Source: Candidatus Neomicrothrix sp. UBA2517 (GTDB lineage: Bacteria > Actinomycetota > Acidimicrobiia > Acidimicrobiales > UBA8592). Taken from it: a stretch of DNA of 64,000 bases. The stretch spans positions 31,692 through 95,691 of the forward strand of contig DDNP01000028.1 in NCBI GenBank assembly GCA_002341185.1. Reading direction: 5' to 3'. The notes beneath the pieces were generated by a model that worked only from the letters and a program-made list of their open reading frames with translations, made no database searches and was not told the origin of the DNA. Positions 16,430 through 25,360 of the stretch are shown piece by piece; the first letter of the stretch is position 1, and each line of letters starts with the position of its first letter. Both the position numbers and the translations under genes were made by a program.

Positions 16430-17050
16430 TTATCCGATGATACTTACCCGTGTCCCAAGCGTCACATGTTCAGCGAAGATAGCCATATCGTCATTGCGCA
16501 TTCGTATACACCCGTTTGAGACGGCGGAACCTATGAGATCAGGTTCATCTGTTCCATGAATTGCTAGTGCTGGGCGCCTGCCATCGAAATCGGAGAGGGC
16601 TTCTGAATGTTTATTCAGTCCGAATAGTCGTTGACCGTAAAGCGACGGGAGTTTCGTTTCGGAGGTAGAGCGCTCCCAGATAGCGTCAATAATTGCTTCG
16701 AGTGCTGGAGTCGGCGTGTTTGGTGCACCTATTGCGACCGGTGCTTCGGCGATAAGGTCCGCTCCGACGTATAGGGCTGCTTTGCGTTCGGAGAGATCAA
16801 CGATGATGAGATTTTCTGATTCTGCGATGGTGATATCTTCTTTGACTAGCCAGCCCGACGTATTATTTGGGGTAACTGGGAGGATGACTTCTACGAATTC
16901 TTCTGTTTCGCGTCCCGTTGTTTCGAGGATTCGGGTTCCTTCAAAAGGGCCGGGGTTTGAGATGATGTTTGTGGTGGCCGATGATTGGTCCGGGCTGTAG
17001 AAGACTTGGGTTATTTTTTTGTCTGAGTTTATTGCGGCATGTCCTGGCAC
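16430..17050 (-). CDS. L,D-transpeptidase (YkuD) catalytic domain, no visible signal peptide
   Basis: A 206-residue protein with the YkuD core in its second half: AIHGTDEPDLIGSAVSNGCIRM holds the catalytic His (about 166) and Cys (about 182) of the HxnSxGC motif. Such enzymes make 3-3 cross-links in peptidoglycan or attach proteins to it, outside the membrane. Upstream of the GTG start only five sense codons precede an in-frame stop (TAA at 17066-17068), so no signal peptide or membrane anchor can be added. The N-terminal part (about 10-80) may be a small SH3-like domain. Either export uses another route or the gene has lost its 5' end. It lies 20 bases after the tandem CaiB gene. Confidence 0.82.
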   Translation of the reverse strand: MPGHAAINSDKKITQVFYSPDQSSATTNIISNPGPFEGTRILETTGRETEEFVEVILPVTPNNTSGWLVKEDITIAESENLIIVDLSERKAALYVGADLIAEAPVAIGAPNTPTPALEAIIDAIWERSTSETKLPSLYGQRLFGLNKHSEALSDFDGRRPALAIHGTDEPDLIGSAVSNGCIRMRNDDMAIFAEHVTLGTRVSIIG

Positions 17051-17070
17051 GCCCCTATTTACTGGTTAGG
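17051..17070. other. Position of a strand-composition switch
   Basis: Left of this point (about 13.3-17.05 kb) the + strand has clearly more G than C, and right of it (to at least 22 kb) clearly more C than G, regardless of gene direction. Hand counts per 60 bases: 14641 G20/C8 in a + gene, 15061 G22/C11 in a - gene, 17221 G9/C23 and 20881 G7/C21 in - genes, 22141 G10/C25 in a + gene. A change from G-rich to C-rich along the + strand is what a replication terminus gives. No dif-like sequence was recognised at the junction. Confidence 0.4.
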
Positions 17071-19422
17071 TTATTCTTCAAGAATTCCACGACTAATTAA
17101 ATCGTCAATGGACTCATCGTCCATTTGAAGAACTTCTTGTGCGATCTCTCTGGTATGACCTGCAAGGTCAGGTGATGGGAAAGTAATCGGACCACCCATG
17201 TGCTCACTCATCCAAGCCGGACCCTCAAGTTTCATGTACCCAACTCCGGGCTGATCAATATCTAACGTCCACCCACGCGCGTCAAGATGAGGGTCTTCAA
17301 GCATCTCCATTCCAATTATCATCGGCCCACACGGAACACCAACAGACTGCAGCAGATCAAACACTTCTCTACGTGAATGCTGCTGAACCCATTTTGCGAC
17401 ATGTTCATTCAGTTTCTCCGCGTTCGCAACCCGTCCTTCGACAGTGGTCAGTTTCTCATCCATCGCCCATTCAGGAGACCCCACGGCATTTGCGAACGAA
17501 TCCCACTGCTCATCGTTCTCAATAGATATGACTACCCATTGTTCCTCTCCAGTGCATCGGAAAGGTCCACGAGGCGCTCGTTGTTCATGTCGATTACCGA
17601 CTGGGCCAGTCGAACCAGAGGTTAGGCTTTCTTTGAGTAATTGTTCAGCGATCATATTCACGACAACTTCAACCTGAGCGACCTCAGTATGGGAAGCTCC
17701 ACCTCTCGCATCGCGACCAATTAACGCTGAAATGCCCGCTAATGCACATAAGCGCCCAGCAGCATGATCAGGGAAAATCGTGCCATTCGTGGCAGGGGCA
17801 TCGTCGTCGTCATAGTCCCATAAATGCAACAGTCCACCATAGGTTTGGGTTGTTGGACCGTATCCAGTCCAATGGCTATTTGGGCCGCGTGAACCTACAA
17901 GCTGGCTGCTTATCATCACAATGTTCGGATTGCACTTCTGGAGATCCTCATACCCCAAACCTAAAGATTCCATCACTCCTGTTGCGCTATTCTCCACGAG
18001 GACATCCGATTCGGCAACCAACTGGTGAATGATCCCTAAACCCTCTGCTGTTTTGACATTGCATCCAAAGCTGCGTTTGCTGCGTGAGGATGAAGCAAAT
18101 GATGGCGACGTCTCACTTAATGCAACGAGGCGAATAAAATCAGGGTAGGTTCGCGTCTCCACCTTGATGACATCAGCCCCGTATTCTGCCAGCAAGCGTG
18201 ATGTTTCTACACCTACACCACCTATTCCAAAATCAAGCACGCGAATCCCTGATAATGGGAGTGGAGCCTCACCGTCAGGGGAATTGGATATAAGACGGTC
18301 ACCGTCAAAGCTGAAACCATTATGCTCACCCAATCCGGGAGCGCGACGATCAAAGCCATGGCGCACATTGTCTAGTTCAAAGAACCCGGAAGCGATACTA
18401 CCTTCAACACTTTCTCCTATCTCGGTATCAATAAAGGTGCCACGTGCGCTCAAATGCGGGTCGGAGAGAACTTCTTCGGGTTTCAGAAGAGGTGTAACGA
18501 CGATTCCCCGATTTTGCCCTTCCACACAAATATCTAACATATTCTTGTCAGAAAAGAATTCACTGTAGGCAGGGTTCAAAACGTCAGCGTTCATGATCCT
18601 GTTCCCAACTTGTGACCAGTACTCAAGGTCACCAAATGCTTCGGGTTTCCCCATCCAATCCCACAACGATTCCCACTGCCGAGGGCTGAGAATAACCATC
18701 CGTACCCAGCCGTCACTGCATTGGAAAATGGGGTACATGAATCCGCCGCCTTGGCGTACTTCGTTGTAGGGATGGCCGGCAGCTTTCAGAACAGACGCGT
18801 TCGAATACGACCAATCTGTGGTCGCTCCTGCGGCTGTCATTATCGCCAAATCCACATGTTGTCCTGACCCTGTTCGCATCTTTTGATATACCGCAAGCAC
18901 GGTCGCGACCGCGGCAGAAATTGAAGCGACATCCGTCGCCATCGGCGTCGGCGGAAGCAAAGGATCTTTGGTAGAAATGCCTGCTTTAAACATCATCCCG
19001 CTCATAGCCTCAAGCACATCGTCATTGGCAATTAGGTCAGCGTACGGACCGGTATAACCGAAAGGAGTAATGGACGTAACCACAAGCTCCGGCATATTCC
19101 CTATCACAGTATTAACCATCACTTTGCCCAATGGTGAGCCATCTTCTAGCCAGACGTCAGCGTCAGAAAGCAAAGAAAGGAGCTTTTCTGAACCAGAATC
19201 TGTATTGAAGTCAATACTAATTCCCGATTTATTTGCGTTTCTCCAAAGGAAACCCAAACTGGCACCGTTCGGTCCGAATGGGGCAGCCTTTCGAAGCGAT
19301 GACCCGTTGATTGGTTCAACCAGTACCACATTCGCACCTAGGTCAGCCAGTAATCGACCACATAGCTCTCCGCGATTATTTGTTGTATCAACAACCCGTA
19401 ATCCTTCAAGTGGCTTCTCCAC
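17071..19422 (-). CDS. Tandem-domain CaiB/BaiF (class III) CoA-transferase
   Basis: 783 residues containing two complete family-III CoA-transferase units, about 4-370 and 392-775. Unit 1 begins LEGLRVVDTTNNRGELCGRLLADLGANVV and has TDVAS near 163 where the catalytic Asp is expected. Unit 2 begins LSGIRVLDFGIGGVGVETSRLLAEYG and has the classical FPDHAAGRL (Asp about 550). Most relatives are single-unit homodimers; a fused pair makes an internal pseudo-dimer. It moves CoA between carboxylic acids. The DMSP-cleaving enzyme DddD has the same two-unit layout, but many actinobacterial tandem CaiB proteins are not DddD, so the substrate stays open. GTG start with a strong GGAGGTGA site. Confidence 0.88.
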   Translation of the reverse strand: MEKPLEGLRVVDTTNNRGELCGRLLADLGANVVLVEPINGSSLRKAAPFGPNGASLGFLWRNANKSGISIDFNTDSGSEKLLSLLSDADVWLEDGSPLGKVMVNTVIGNMPELVVTSITPFGYTGPYADLIANDDVLEAMSGMMFKAGISTKDPLLPPTPMATDVASISAAVATVLAVYQKMRTGSGQHVDLAIMTAAGATTDWSYSNASVLKAAGHPYNEVRQGGGFMYPIFQCSDGWVRMVILSPRQWESLWDWMGKPEAFGDLEYWSQVGNRIMNADVLNPAYSEFFSDKNMLDICVEGQNRGIVVTPLLKPEEVLSDPHLSARGTFIDTEIGESVEGSIASGFFELDNVRHGFDRRAPGLGEHNGFSFDGDRLISNSPDGEAPLPLSGIRVLDFGIGGVGVETSRLLAEYGADVIKVETRTYPDFIRLVALSETSPSFASSSRSKRSFGCNVKTAEGLGIIHQLVAESDVLVENSATGVMESLGLGYEDLQKCNPNIVMISSQLVGSRGPNSHWTGYGPTTQTYGGLLHLWDYDDDDAPATNGTIFPDHAAGRLCALAGISALIGRDARGGASHTEVAQVEVVVNMIAEQLLKESLTSGSTGPVGNRHEQRAPRGPFRCTGEEQWVVISIENDEQWDSFANAVGSPEWAMDEKLTTVEGRVANAEKLNEHVAKWVQQHSRREVFDLLQSVGVPCGPMIIGMEMLEDPHLDARGWTLDIDQPGVGYMKLEGPAWMSEHMGGPITFPSPDLAGHTREIAQEVLQMDDESIDDLISRGILEE

Positions 19423-19507
19423 TTGTCACCTCCGCTTATCGCACCCGATGCAAGTGTGTCAGATTTTGTGCGTTGCGAAAAACTGGAATCTTTGAAATGT
19501 ATTATCC

Positions 19508-20497
19508 TTAGGCGTTCACGTCAACGACGACTCGACCACGTATTTGACCTTTCAGGATTTTCTCAGCTATATCAATAGAGTCTTTAAGGCCGACAACTTC
19601 TGTTATCTGCTCTAACTTGCTTGCATCTAAGTCTGTCGCCATCCTATCCCACGCCATTTTCCTTCGAGCGAACGGAACATGAACGGAGTTAACGCCAGCA
19701 AGCGTCACTCCTCGAAGAATAAAGGGCATCACCGAAGTCGGTAAATCAGGCCCTTGAGCGAGTCCGCAGGCTGCAACGCAACCATTGGCATTGGTTTGGG
19801 CAATAGCATTGGCGAGTGTGTGGCTTCCCACAGCGTCAATGACACCGCCCCAGACGGTTTTCTGTAAAGGACGAGGGTTCTCTTCACCTAATTCTGCGCG
19901 ATCAATAACCTCAGACGCCCCGAGACTCTTTAAGTACTCCGATTCGTCAAGACGACCAGTAGATGCGGTAACCTCAAAACCTAACTTGGCTAGAATCGCC
20001 ACAGCCGTGCTTCCAACGCCGCCAGATGCTCCTGTGACGAGTACAGGTCCGTTCTCAGGAGTAATACCATGTTCTTCTAATGCAAGAACACAAAGCATCG
20101 CCGTGTATCCTGCTGTTCCAATTGCGGCAGCCTGTTTCGTATCGAAAGCATCAGGGATGGGAACAAGCCAGTCCGATTGTAAACGAGCCTTTTGGCCTAA
20201 ACCACCCCAATGCATTTCGCCAACATCCCAACCATTCAACACAACCTTGTCGCCAGGACTGTAATCAGAACTATCACTAGCAGAAACAGTTCCAGCCAAG
20301 TCGATACCAGGAATCATCGGGTAATTACGCACGACACCAGGTTTCCCCATGATCGCAAGGCCATCCTTATAATTGATTGTTGAGTATTCAACATCAATTG
20401 CTACGTTGTGATCAGGTAAATCGGCTTCATCAATCTCAGAAACACTTGCCGTTACTTTCTTTTCTTCATCTTGAGTTAAATAAATTGCTTTAAACAT
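19508..20497 (-). CDS. AcuI/YhdH-family quinone oxidoreductase (acryloyl-CoA reductase-like)
   Basis: A 329-residue zinc-free medium-chain reductase. The N-terminal signature YSTINYKDGLAIMG with PMIPGIDLAGTV and the NADPH-binding VTGASGGVGSTAVAIL are typical of the YhdH/AcuI branch, which reduces acryloyl-CoA to propionyl-CoA with NADPH. The start chosen is ATG at 20497 (MFKAIYL), matching family N-termini; a longer frame to 20584 would add 29 unusual residues and overlap the next gene. It stands 85 bases upstream of the tandem CaiB gene on the same strand, so both may act on the same C3 acids. Confidence 0.83.
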   Translation of the reverse strand: MFKAIYLTQDEEKKVTASVSEIDEADLPDHNVAIDVEYSTINYKDGLAIMGKPGVVRNYPMIPGIDLAGTVSASDSSDYSPGDKVVLNGWDVGEMHWGGLGQKARLQSDWLVPIPDAFDTKQAAAIGTAGYTAMLCVLALEEHGITPENGPVLVTGASGGVGSTAVAILAKLGFEVTASTGRLDESEYLKSLGASEVIDRAELGEENPRPLQKTVWGGVIDAVGSHTLANAIAQTNANGCVAACGLAQGPDLPTSVMPFILRGVTLAGVNSVHVPFARRKMAWDRMATDLDASKLEQITEVVGLKDSIDIAEKILKGQIRGRVVVDVNA

Positions 20498-20558
20498 GTT
20501 TGAAAGCCTAGAGGATGAATCTTCCGTAGCGTGAGTACCAACAAAAAAAATTGAAGGA

Positions 20559-21488
20559 TTATTCAATTCCCTCAGAAATATCATCTATTTTTGAGGCAGG
20601 TTCAAGATAAATAATTTTAGCCAACGGCTCAGTTTCACGTATTCGAGCTTCCACAGAGTTCACAGCGTCGCTAACATTCATAGAGATATCAGACCTGAAT
20701 TCAATTTTTGCGGCAACGAGAAGCGTCTCAGGACCGAGATACTCAGACCGAAGATCCACTAAATGAAGGACTTCAGGTGACCCTGTAATCGCAGTTGCTA
20801 TTGCTTCTGATTGTTCCGGCAACGCTCCTTCACCTATAAGCAGGCTTTTAGTTTCAATCGCTAACACAATCGCAATAATGCCAAGAAGCACACCGATAGA
20901 TAATGTTCCCACACCATCCCACACAGCATTACCAGTAATCTTTGCTAACAAAACGCAAATAAAGGCGAAGGCAAGCCCCATTAATGCTCCAAAATCTTCG
21001 AGCAGTACAACGGGAAGTTCAGGTATGCGAGAACGTTTAATAAAACTACCCCATGAATGATTTCCTTTGTAGTGACGAGATTCACCGACGGCGGTTTTGA
21101 ACGCATACGCTTCCAGCGCCATGGCGAACAGCAGAATTCCCAATGCCCACCAAAGTGAATCAATATCATGAGGGTGACGAACTTTATGTACGCCCTCATA
21201 GAGCGCATACATGGATCCCAAAGAGAAAAGAACAAGAGAAACAACAAAAGCCCAAAAAAAACGTTCACGACCAAATCCAAACTGCCGTTCGGCAGAGGGA
21301 AGCTTCATTGAACGTTTACGACCCAATAGGAGCAAAGCCTGATTACTCGTATCAGCGAAACTATGAATGGATTCTGCCAGCATCGCTGATGAACTGGTTA
21401 TAAAAAAGCCAAATAATTTTGCAACAGCGATACAAAAGTTAGCGATAAACGCTGTCACAATCGTTTTCGCTCCACCAGTAGCTGCCAT
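20559..21488 (-). CDS. Cation diffusion facilitator (CDF) family transporter
   Basis: A 309-residue inner-membrane metal/proton antiporter. Helix II has the metal-site pattern AESIHSFADTSNQ (about 38-50) and helix V has LLEDFGALMG (about 164-173), both in the CDF arrangement, with about six membrane helices over residues 8-220. The C-terminal cytoplasmic domain (about 225-305) has the ferredoxin-like fold region VEARIRETEP. It most resembles the ZnT9-like/bacterial CDF branch in which His-Asp pairs are partly replaced; the metal cannot be fixed (Zn, Mn or Fe). The ATG is preceded by a strong GGAGGG site. It is not obviously linked to its neighbours. Confidence 0.88.
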   Translation of the reverse strand: MAATGGAKTIVTAFIANFCIAVAKLFGFFITSSSAMLAESIHSFADTSNQALLLLGRKRSMKLPSAERQFGFGRERFFWAFVVSLVLFSLGSMYALYEGVHKVRHPHDIDSLWWALGILLFAMALEAYAFKTAVGESRHYKGNHSWGSFIKRSRIPELPVVLLEDFGALMGLAFAFICVLLAKITGNAVWDGVGTLSIGVLLGIIAIVLAIETKSLLIGEGALPEQSEAIATAITGSPEVLHLVDLRSEYLGPETLLVAAKIEFRSDISMNVSDAVNSVEARIRETEPLAKIIYLEPASKIDDISEGIE

Positions 21489-21558
21489 AGTGACCCTCCG
21501 CTATTCCTTTCTTACAGTAAAGTACCGAACCCTAGTCTATTAGGCTAATGTTCGACAC

Positions 21559-22014
21559 ATGCCCACCATATTCAAAACACCCCAAGAACTTCTCAAAGCC
21601 TCCGGAACTAACCTTGGGGCAACAGATTGGGTTGAAATAACACAGAAACGTATCAACTTATTCGCAGAAGCAACAGGCGACCATCAATGGATACACACAG
21701 ACCCGGAGAAAGCAAAAAACGGACCCTTCGGCACCACGATAGCGCACGGGTATCTCACGCTGTCATTGACAAACATGTTTCTCCCAGACCTCCTGCAAGT
21801 AACTGAGATATCAATGGGCATTAATTATGGCGTGAACAAAATACGGTTTCCCCATCCAGTTCCAGTTGATTCTCAAATACGAGCCCATGGAACAATAATA
21901 GAAGTGGATGAAATAAACGGAGGCGTCCAAGCCATCGTCCAACTCACAATCGAAATTGATGGAGTAGAGAAACCAGCATGCATTGTTGAAAGCATCAGCA
22001 GGTTCCTTAATTAA
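21559..22014 (+). CDS. MaoC-like (R)-specific enoyl-CoA hydratase
   Basis: A 151-residue hot-dog-fold hydratase. The hydratase motif is present with catalytic Asp and His in DHQWIHTDPEKAKNGPFGTTIAHGYLTLSL (about 42-71). It hydrates trans-2-enoyl-CoA to (R)-3-hydroxyacyl-CoA, serving fatty-acid breakdown or storage polymer synthesis. Family N-termini match the ATG at 21559. The gene ends shortly before the methionine aminopeptidase start (22055). Confidence 0.9.
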   Translation: MPTIFKTPQELLKASGTNLGATDWVEITQKRINLFAEATGDHQWIHTDPEKAKNGPFGTTIAHGYLTLSLTNMFLPDLLQVTEISMGINYGVNKIRFPHPVPVDSQIRAHGTIIEVDEINGGVQAIVQLTIEIDGVEKPACIVESISRFLN

Positions 22015-22054
22015 TAGAGTCGGCGCATCCGCTCATTCCCGATACGCTTTAAAT

Positions 22055-22981
22055 ATGGCGAAGCGAAAGATAAAGAACCCGAAAATACCGCCATCTTTAC
22101 CCCCTGTGCAACAAGGATTCCTTAGTCCCAAAAGAGGTGTTCCAAGCGCAATAGCTCGACCTCCCTACGCACTCTCCGGAGACCCCGGACCTTCTATTCT
22201 TCCCTTGGTTCGAACCCAAGATGAGATCACGTCTATGCGTAAAGCAGGAGCTATTGCTGCAGAAGTCCTCCTTCATGTCGGAGAAAAAGTAATTCCAGGA
22301 ATTACCACCGACAAACTTGACCAAATAGCTCACGACGAAATTGTCCGACTGGGTGCATACCCAAGCCCACTCAATTACCGGGGCTTCCAAAAATCAATCT
22401 GCACATCAGTGAACGAAGTCGTCTGCCACGGCATTCCAGACAGCAGACAGTTACAAGACGGAGACATCATCAATATCGATGTCACCGTGTATTTTGAGGG
22501 TGTGCACGGAGACACATCAGTTACCTTTTTCGTAGGTGAAGTCGATGACCATAGCAAACACCTCGTCATAACAACGCGCGAAGCACTATACAAAGGTATG
22601 GATACTGTCAGGAACGGTTCACGTGTATGTGACATTGGAAAAGCGATAGAGAAACATGCCCACTCGAACCAATTGAGTGTCGTTCGGGAATTTATTGGAC
22701 ACGGCGTAGGGCCCGAGTTCCACAGCGCTCTCGCCATTCCTCACTACTATGATCGTCGAGCAACAACGGAACTAACGACTGGAATGAGCTTCACTATTGA
22801 ACCCATGCTAAATCTCGGCGGACATACGTTGCACATGTGGGACGACACATGGACAGTAGTGACAACCGACGGAAGACGATCCGCACAATTTGAACATACA
22901 ATGATCGTTACAGATGACGGATTTGAGATAATGACGAAAACCTCATCGGGCACAATCCCAGCAGAATACTTTACAAACTGA
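22055..22981 (+). CDS. map: Methionine aminopeptidase, type I
   Basis: 308 residues from the ATG at 22055; an upstream start at 21983 would overlap the MaoC gene and add 24 unlikely residues. The metal ligands are in place: Asp in NIDVTVY, Asp in HGDTSVT, His in GHGVGPEFH, Glu in FTIEPML and Glu in QFEHTMIV. The N-terminal extension of about 50 residues (KRKIKNPKIPP, then PVQQGFLSPKRGVP) is the proline-rich, ribosome-side extension also seen in mycobacterial MapB. It removes the initiator Met from nascent proteins. Confidence 0.94.
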   Translation: MAKRKIKNPKIPPSLPPVQQGFLSPKRGVPSAIARPPYALSGDPGPSILPLVRTQDEITSMRKAGAIAAEVLLHVGEKVIPGITTDKLDQIAHDEIVRLGAYPSPLNYRGFQKSICTSVNEVVCHGIPDSRQLQDGDIINIDVTVYFEGVHGDTSVTFFVGEVDDHSKHLVITTREALYKGMDTVRNGSRVCDIGKAIEKHAHSNQLSVVREFIGHGVGPEFHSALAIPHYYDRRATTELTTGMSFTIEPMLNLGGHTLHMWDDTWTVVTTDGRRSAQFEHTMIVTDDGFEIMTKTSSGTIPAEYFTN

Positions 22982-23035
22982 AAGCTCTAGCCACACAGTT
23001 TGCCAAACCATAAAATAGAAAGAGAACATAGAGTC

Positions 23036-23704
23036 ATGACTGATAAAAAAACACGTGTCATCCTTATCAGGCACGGGGAATCTAACGTAACTGTTCAACG
23101 AATTCTAGGTGGAGAAAAAAGTTGCACAGGACTAAGCGAACTTGGCCAGCGGCAGGCAGCCGCTCTTCGAGACAGATTAGAAAAAGAAGAAGCGAGAATT
23201 GATTACCTTTATGCAAGTACCATGCCACGCGCAATGGAAACTGCCGAAACCATCCGACCTGCCTTAAACTTAGACCAACTACATCTAGATTCAGAGTTGG
23301 TTGAGCACAGACCCGGTGAAGCAGATGGAAAACCATACGAAGAATTAGAAACCCTTTTCGGGGAAAGTGACTACCACGGAAGACCCCACAGCGAGTTCGC
23401 CCCCGGGGCTGAAAGTCTCTCTGGATTCCATTACCGTGTCTCATCGGCACTAGAAAAAGTAATTGCTCAACACGTCGGACAAAAGATCATGATCGTCTGT
23501 CATGGAGGAGTAATCGACGTTGCGATTCGTCAACTCCTTGATTTACCCCGACGAGGGCAGTTCGACCTTTGGACCCTCAATACGTCATTAACCGAATTTC
23601 TTGTAGATGACACAGGAACTACCAGAGGGCGATGGACCTTAATCCGCTACAACGACCACGCCCACATCGCAGGACTTCCCTTTGCTACCAACACTCACGA
23701 ATAG
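23036..23704 (+). CDS. Histidine phosphatase superfamily protein (phosphoglycerate mutase-like)
   Basis: 222 residues from the ATG at 23036, preceded by AGAAAGAGAA; a TTG 36 bases upstream is less likely. The phospho-accepting His is in LIRHGES (about 9-15), the second catalytic His in CHGG (about 160-163), and the conserved acid in ASTMPRAMETAE. The size fits broad-specificity phosphatases of the CobC/GpmB group rather than glycolytic mutase. The substrate is not predictable. It follows map by 54 bases and may be co-transcribed. Confidence 0.88.
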   Translation: MTDKKTRVILIRHGESNVTVQRILGGEKSCTGLSELGQRQAAALRDRLEKEEARIDYLYASTMPRAMETAETIRPALNLDQLHLDSELVEHRPGEADGKPYEELETLFGESDYHGRPHSEFAPGAESLSGFHYRVSSALEKVIAQHVGQKIMIVCHGGVIDVAIRQLLDLPRRGQFDLWTLNTSLTEFLVDDTGTTRGRWTLIRYNDHAHIAGLPFATNTHE

Positions 23705-23740
23705 TAACTATCAAATTAAGCAATCACGTACACTAAAAAC

Positions 23741-24532
23741 GTGCTGACTACCGAGGACATAGCATCATTCCAAAGAGATGGAGCAATCCTTATTCAAAAT
23801 GCTCTTGACCAGAAATGGCTTGACTTACTAGCACGGGGTATGGATCGCAATAAGAGAAGCAGAGGCCCATGGGCTTGCGACTATACGAAACCTGGTGAAT
23901 CAGGCGAATTCTGGGACGATTACTGCAATTGGCAACGTATTAGCGAATATAAATTCGTTCTATTAAATTCTCCGCTTGCTTCAATAGCGAAGCAAATTAT
24001 GCAATCTCAAAAAATAAAGCTTTTCCATGAACATGTCCTGGTAAAAGAAGCTCAAACCACAGAAGAGACTCCATGGCATCACGACCAGCCTTATTACTGC
24101 GTAGACGGTAACCAACTCGTATCAACATGGGTTCCCCTTGACCCAATCAGTAAAGAATCAGCAATGAAATTCCTTGCAGGTTCACACTTAGGCCCCTTAT
24201 ATGCCCCTAAACGGTTCCATGATAATGAATCATATGACTATGAGGGGTTTGCCGATCTGCCAGAAATCTCTGAGACAGACTCAGGTGATGCAATCAGGTC
24301 ATGGGAAATGAACCCAGGGGATGTCATCGTATTCCATATGAGAACCCTTCATGCCGCCGGTGGAAGCGCCACTCGACGCCGGGCCTTTGCAGCACGGTGG
24401 TTAGGAGATGATGCCGTATATGCTGCTCGCCCTGGACCAACGTCACCACCATTTCCTGGATTAGAGCATGAACTGTCTCCTGGGCAACCAATGGATCATG
24501 AGTTATTCCCAGAAGTTGAAACGAGTTTCTAG
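23741..24532 (+). CDS. Phytanoyl-CoA dioxygenase (PhyH) family protein
   Basis: A 263-residue Fe(II)/2-oxoglutarate oxygenase. The iron triad is visible as HxD in WHHDQPYYC (about 110-118) and a distal His in FHMRTLHAAGGS (about 200-211), followed by the 2-oxoglutarate-binding Arg in RRAFAARWLGDD. It begins with GTG. Family members hydroxylate acyl-CoA, taurine-like, or small metabolite substrates; the target is unknown. It ends by overlapping the convergent SDR gene by four bases. Confidence 0.87.
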   Translation: MLTTEDIASFQRDGAILIQNALDQKWLDLLARGMDRNKRSRGPWACDYTKPGESGEFWDDYCNWQRISEYKFVLLNSPLASIAKQIMQSQKIKLFHEHVLVKEAQTTEETPWHHDQPYYCVDGNQLVSTWVPLDPISKESAMKFLAGSHLGPLYAPKRFHDNESYDYEGFADLPEISETDSGDAIRSWEMNPGDVIVFHMRTLHAAGGSATRRRAFAARWLGDDAVYAARPGPTSPPFPGLEHELSPGQPMDHELFPEVETSF

Positions 24533-25314
24533 AATGTCATGAAATGTCCACCGTTGACATCGAGACTTGTACCAGTGCAGGCAATTGATAAATCAGATGC
24601 AAAGAAAACGACTGAACCACATATTTGTTCAGAATCCGGAATAAAGCCCAACGCAATTTCGTTCGCAACGTTGTCATATTCCTCTTGATACGTTGTGTTG
24701 TGCTGATCGGCAAGGCTTTGCAAATACCACTGAACAGAATCCCCAAAAATAAAACCCGGACAAATGGCATTGACACGAACACCATCCGGTCCGACTTCTT
24801 TCGCCATTGTTCTCGTCATTGACGTCATCGCTGATTTAGCAGCGGCGTACGCACCAAACATTGGTTTATTATTCCGTATCGACATTGTTGCGACGTTAAT
24901 AATTGAACCTTTCCCTTGCTGACGCATAGAGGGGAGCACAGCACGACTCATTTTTAACGCTGAAGTGCAATTTATTTCAAAACTTGAATACCACGACTCA
25001 AGATCCATCTCCTCCAATGTCGCAAATGGTGGTTGGGCAAAAGCATTATTAACTAGAACGTCGACTCTTCCAAAGGTATCAAGTGTAGACGCGACCAAGT
25101 CATCTATTTGAGTCAAGTCCGTGACATCTGTGGTAACCGCTAACGCTTCCCCTCCTAAAGACTCTACTTCTGCTGCGACGCTTTCAACTTTCGAAAGTGT
25201 TCGGGCGGCGAGAACCACGCGAGCTCCTTCACGAGCACAAGCAAGAGCTGCGTCACGTCCCATACCGGGACCAATTCCTGAAATAATAGCCACGCGCCCA
25301 TCCAACAAAGTCAA
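24529..25314 (-). CDS. Short-chain dehydrogenase/reductase (SDR)
   Basis: 261 residues with a classical Rossmann nucleotide site GIGPGMG (about 13-19), NNAFAQPPF (the NNAG equivalent), and the catalytic Ser-Tyr-Lys set in NVATMSIRNNKPMFGAYAAAKSAM. The C-terminal SIACTGTSLDVNGGHFM is typical of the oxidoreductases annotated as 3-oxoacyl-ACP reductase-like. NAD(P)(H)-dependent alcohol/ketone conversion is expected. The start is TTG at 25314 with further TTG codons at residues 3 and 4; no ATG is near, so the exact start is uncertain. Confidence 0.88.
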   Translation of the reverse strand: MTLLDGRVAIISGIGPGMGRDAALACAREGARVVLAARTLSKVESVAAEVESLGGEALAVTTDVTDLTQIDDLVASTLDTFGRVDVLVNNAFAQPPFATLEEMDLESWYSSFEINCTSALKMSRAVLPSMRQQGKGSIINVATMSIRNNKPMFGAYAAAKSAMTSMTRTMAKEVGPDGVRVNAICPGFIFGDSVQWYLQSLADQHNTTYQEEYDNVANEIALGFIPDSEQICGSVVFFASDLSIACTGTSLDVNGGHFMTF

Positions 25315-25360
25315 AGCCCCTCCTAATCGATGGATACTGGTCTGTAGTCTAGCAGATTGA

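Noticed and set aside
17041..17110. A dif site at the composition switch
   Set aside because: I searched by eye for the bacterial dif pattern (ATAAT and TTATGT half-sites) near the junction and found no convincing match.
23000..23035. Upstream TTG start for the histidine phosphatase
   Set aside because: The ATG at 23036 places the RHGES motif at the usual distance from the N-terminus and has a purine-rich site upstream.
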